Below, piece after piece: positions 5,193 to 7,247 of a DNA stretch of 7,247 bases. This stretch comes from a bacterium. GTDB lineage: Bacteria; Patescibacteriota; Minisyncoccia; UBA6257; UBA9933. The number at the start of each line of letters is the position of its first letter. Position 1 is the stretch's first letter. A program made the position numbers and the translations under genes. The notes beneath the pieces were generated by a model, which saw nothing but the letters and a program-made list of their open reading frames with translations, made no database searches and had not been told where the DNA came from. The stretch lies in contig JAKAFV010000020.1 of assembly GCA_021817915.1 (NCBI GenBank), forward strand, positions 1 to 7,247, written 5' to 3'.

Positions 5193-5195
5193 ATA

Positions 5196-5223
5196 TTGAC
5201 AAAACGATGAATAGTGGTATAAT
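5196..5223 (+). promoter_or_regulatory. Consensus extended -10 promoter giving a predicted leaderless fic mRNA
   Basis: A perfect TTGACA (5196-5201), a 16-nt spacer, and a perfect TATAAT (5218-5223) preceded by TGG. ATG 5232 lies 8 nt after the -10 box, so the mRNA should have a leader of 0-2 nt. An ACGAT word sits in the spacer (5204-5208), matching the arms of the upstream repeats. So strong a promoter would normally be repressed if the product is harmful. Confidence 0.85.
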
Positions 5224-5231
5224 TATAGCAT

Positions 5232-6116
5232 ATGGCAAAAATACTTAATGTTTTTAATAAGGTAAGTTCTCTTCGCGAAAGATATTATAAAGCGGCCACG
5301 GGCAAAGACTCACTTATTAAACTTATTGCCGAAACCGAAGTCGCGGAACAGGTATATAATTCAAACGCTATAGAAAATAGCACTCTTACTCTTGAAGAGA
5401 CTGAAAAAATACTTCTTCAGATTGACCTGGACAGATTTATTTCTGAGAGAGAATTATTTGAGGCGAAAAATTTGGCGCGAGTAGTGTCGTATATAGATAA
5501 AAAAGCCAAAGAGCAAGAACTTAATCTTGAAGTAATTTTGACGCTTCATAAAATGTTGATTTTAAATATTCGTGATGACGTCGCCGGAAGATTTAGAAAG
5601 GATAATGAGTATGTCCGTGTAGGAAATCATATTGCTCCGAATCCAAAAGAGGTGGTCAGTCGCCTTGGAGAAATGCTGGCGGAATACAATGCTGCGAGCC
5701 ACGAAAACATCATCAGGCGCGTGGCGAGACTGCATCTTGCTTTTGAATATATCCATCCGTTTATTGATGGCAATGGGCGTATCGGGCGCGTTTTAAATAA
5801 TTATTTATTAATACGAGAGGGCTTTGTTCCGATAAATATAAAATTTATTGATAGGAAAAAGTATTATGAAGCATTTAGGGAGTTTGACGAAAAGGGCGCG
5901 ACCGCGATTATGGAAGAAATAACGGGGCGGGCATTAACAAATAGTTATTATAAGCGCTTGGCATATTTGGAGGGCAAAAAAATTATTACTCTCGCTGAAT
6001 ACGCGAAAAATAACAAGCTTTCACATTCAAATCTTATAAACAAAGCCGTTAGACAAACGATTGAGGCCTTTTTGGAAAAAGGAATTTGGAAAATTGGCGT
6101 TAATATTGAAAAATAA
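5232..6116 (+). CDS. fic: Fic-domain protein AMPylase, class II (N-terminal inhibitory motif)
   Basis: This 294-aa protein carries the complete Fic motif HPFIDGNGRIGR at 175-186, with catalytic H175, D179, N181 and both arginines. Fic enzymes transfer AMP, or sometimes other nucleotides, from a nucleotide donor to a protein hydroxyl. The segment GRFRKDNEYVRVGNHIAPNP (119-138) is the usual target-positioning flap. SNAIEN at 44-49 fits the (S/T)xxxE(G/N) inhibitory helix placed N-terminal to the Fic core, which defines class II. E48 would block productive ATP binding until the helix moves. The C-terminal region (about 250-290, LAEYAKNNKLSHSNLINKAV) looks like a small helix-turn-helix or winged-helix domain, common in this group. 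It is a single gene 79 nt after ddl, with its own promoter; the lysS start follows 30 nt after its stop. The protein target is unknown. No separate antitoxin is seen or needed for class II. Confidence 0.92.
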   Translation: MAKILNVFNKVSSLRERYYKAATGKDSLIKLIAETEVAEQVYNSNAIENSTLTLEETEKILLQIDLDRFISERELFEAKNLARVVSYIDKKAKEQELNLEVILTLHKMLILNIRDDVAGRFRKDNEYVRVGNHIAPNPKEVVSRLGEMLAEYNAASHENIIRRVARLHLAFEYIHPFIDGNGRIGRVLNNYLLIREGFVPINIKFIDRKKYYEAFREFDEKGATAIMEEITGRALTNSYYKRLAYLEGKKIITLAEYAKNNKLSHSNLINKAVRQTIEAFLEKGIWKIGVNIEK

Positions 6117-6130
6117 TTTGATTGTTTTTG

Positions 6131-6139
6131 TGATATAAT
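6131..6139 (+). promoter_or_regulatory. Extended -10 promoter giving a predicted leaderless lysS mRNA
   Basis: TGATATAAT combines a perfect -10 box (6134-6139) with a TG extension. No -35 box lies at 16-18 nt upstream; the nearby TTGATT at 6118-6123 leaves only 10 nt and cannot serve. ATG 6147 is 7 nt beyond the -10 box, as for ddl. Read-through from fic may also contribute, since no terminator separates them. Confidence 0.65.
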
Positions 6140-6146
6140 TTAATTT

Positions 6147-7247
6147 ATGAGCGATGACGTTAAAGTAAAACTTGAAAAGCTGGAGAATTTGAAGAAAGCG
6201 GGCATGGATGTGTATCCCGAAAAAACGGAAAGAAATACCACAAACGCCAAAGCGCTGAAAAATTTCCAGGTTTTGCGGTTGCTTAAAAAACAAGTTGTTT
6301 TAGCGGGCAGAGTAAGGTCTTTCCGCCTGATGGGCGGGGCGTCTTTCGGCAATATTGAAGATGGCACGGGGAAAATCCAGCTTTTTTTGCGCAAAGAAAA
6401 TTTACCCGAGGGCAAATACAAACTTTTTACGGACAATGTTGAGATGGGCGACTTTGTGGAAGTGAGGGGAAATCTTTTTTTGACGAAAAAGAAAGAAAAA
6501 AGCTTAAAAGTAAGCGATTGGAAAATATTATCAAAAAATATCCGCCCGATTCCGACGGAATATTTCGGCCTGAAAGACGAGGAAGAAATTTTGCGCAAAA
6601 GATATCTCGATTTGGCGCTTAACGCTGATAGCAGGGAAATATTTAAAAAGAAAAATGTATTTTGGCAGACGATAAGAAATTATTTGGCAGGCGCCGGGTT
6701 TTTGGAGGTGCAGACTCCCGTGCTTGAACATATTCCGGGCGGAGCGGACGCGGAGCCGTTTATAACCCACTACAACGCCCTGGACCAGGATTTTTATTTG
6801 CGCATTTCGTTGGAGCTTCCACTTAAACGGCTTTTGGTGGGCGGATTTGAAAAAGTTTTTGAAATTGGCCGGGTATTCAGGAACGAGGGAATGGACAGGG
6901 AGCATTTGCAGGAATTTGAATATACGGAATTTTACTGGGCGTATTCGGACATGAAAAAAGGAATGGACTTTGTGGAAAAACTTTTTAAAGAAGTGGTTTT
7001 GAAAGTTATCGGAAAATCCGAAACGGAATTTGAAGAAAATAAAATAAATTGGGACGTTAATTTTCCGCGGGTGGATTATTTTGAAGAATTTAAAAAAGAA
7101 GCGGGAATTGATTTAAATAAAGAAATTGAAATTTCGGAATTAAAGAAAAAATTGGACGAACTGGGAGTGAAATATGAAAAGGGCTGGGGCAAGGGCAGAT
7201 TAATAGACGCGATTTACAAAAGAACGGTTAGGCAAAAACTTATTCAG
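6147..7247 (+). CDS. lysS: Lysyl-tRNA synthetase, class II (3' end outside window)
   Basis: The frame is open from ATG 6147 to the window edge (367 residues; the family is usually about 490-500). The protein attaches lysine to tRNA-Lys in the cytoplasm. An N-terminal OB-fold anticodon-binding domain (about 49-130, VLAGRVRSFRLMGGASFGNI) is followed by the class II catalytic core. This has motif 1 (GFLEVQTPVL, 184-193), the substrate-binding run PFITHYNALDQDFYLRISLE (204-223), GGFEKVFEIG (232-241) and motif 2 with FRNEG (244-248) and EFYWAY (261-266). GRLIDAIYKR near the end is also typical. Motif 3 lies past the edge. The usual bacterial GGAAARPF reads GGADAEPF here, so the protein is somewhat divergent. 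The OB-fold argues against EpmA, the paralogue that lacks it. The start is fixed by a promoter ending 7 nt upstream. Confidence 0.93.
   Translation, partial: MSDDVKVKLEKLENLKKAGMDVYPEKTERNTTNAKALKNFQVLRLLKKQVVLAGRVRSFRLMGGASFGNIEDGTGKIQLFLRKENLPEGKYKLFTDNVEMGDFVEVRGNLFLTKKKEKSLKVSDWKILSKNIRPIPTEYFGLKDEEEILRKRYLDLALNADSREIFKKKNVFWQTIRNYLAGAGFLEVQTPVLEHIPGGADAEPFITHYNALDQDFYLRISLELPLKRLLVGGFEKVFEIGRVFRNEGMDREHLQEFEYTEFYWAYSDMKKGMDFVEKLFKEVVLKVIGKSETEFEENKINWDVNFPRVDYFEEFKKEAGIDLNKEIEISELKKKLDELGVKYEKGWGKGRLIDAIYKRTVRQKLIQ

Noticed and set aside
6118..6139. TTGATT at 6118 as the -35 box of lysS
   Set aside because: Only 10 nt separate it from TATAAT, too short for sigma-70 promoters; the extended -10 box explains the promoter better.
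1..7247. CRISPR arrays, tRNA or rRNA genes, insertion sequences
   Set aside because: I saw no regularly spaced repeats, cloverleaf sequences, rRNA signatures, transposase genes or terminal inverted repeats on reading the window.

Overview
This window looks like chromosome from a small-genome, low-GC bacterium. The Candidate Phyla Radiation (Patescibacteria, Parcubacteria-like) is my best guess. That is inferred from lysine-rich, AT-rich coding, many short unrecognised proteins, genes without Shine-Dalgarno sites, and a somewhat divergent lysyl-tRNA synthetase; no rRNA or marker search was possible. All supportable genes are on the + strand. TAA, TAG and one TGA serve as stops and no gene has an in-frame TGA, so the standard bacterial code fits.

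Layout. (1) 1-549: C-terminal part of a protein resembling nucleotidyltransferase-domain proteins, open at the left edge, with a weak terminator at 627-648. (2) 651-1169: a self-contained unit for an unrecognised, GC-richer 112-aa protein, with its own strong promoter, long leader, good Shine-Dalgarno site and strong terminator. (3) 1180-3489: a promoter and a two-hairpin leader or small RNA, then a tightly packed four-gene set: PIN-domain ribonuclease, membrane-anchored Mrr-type nuclease, a three-helix membrane protein and a single-helix membrane protein. (4) 3561-4119: a second self-contained unit, for an unrecognised 135-aa helical protein, built like unit 2. (5) 4130-7247: housekeeping genes ddl (D-alanine--D-alanine ligase) and lysS (running off the right edge) flanking a class II Fic-domain protein.

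Three styles of gene start coexist. The small-gene units have about 60-nt leaders with strong Shine-Dalgarno sites, and their transcripts are predicted to begin with nearly the same nine bases. The PIN/Mrr set has little or no Shine-Dalgarno signal and depends on close packing or overlap. ddl, fic and lysS each have an extended -10 box ending 7-8 nt before ATG, which predicts leaderless mRNAs.

How the parts may work together. Ddl makes the D-Ala-D-Ala dipeptide of peptidoglycan and LysRS charges tRNA-Lys, so the right third is core metabolism. The Fic protein carries the full AMPylation motif plus an N-terminal inhibitory motif, and repeated ACGAT words lie in front of its promoter. The best candidate for an undescribed system is the 1288-3489 cassette: two different nuclease folds beside two unknown membrane proteins, behind a structured leader. 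A defence or stress role is inference from gene content, not shown by the sequence.
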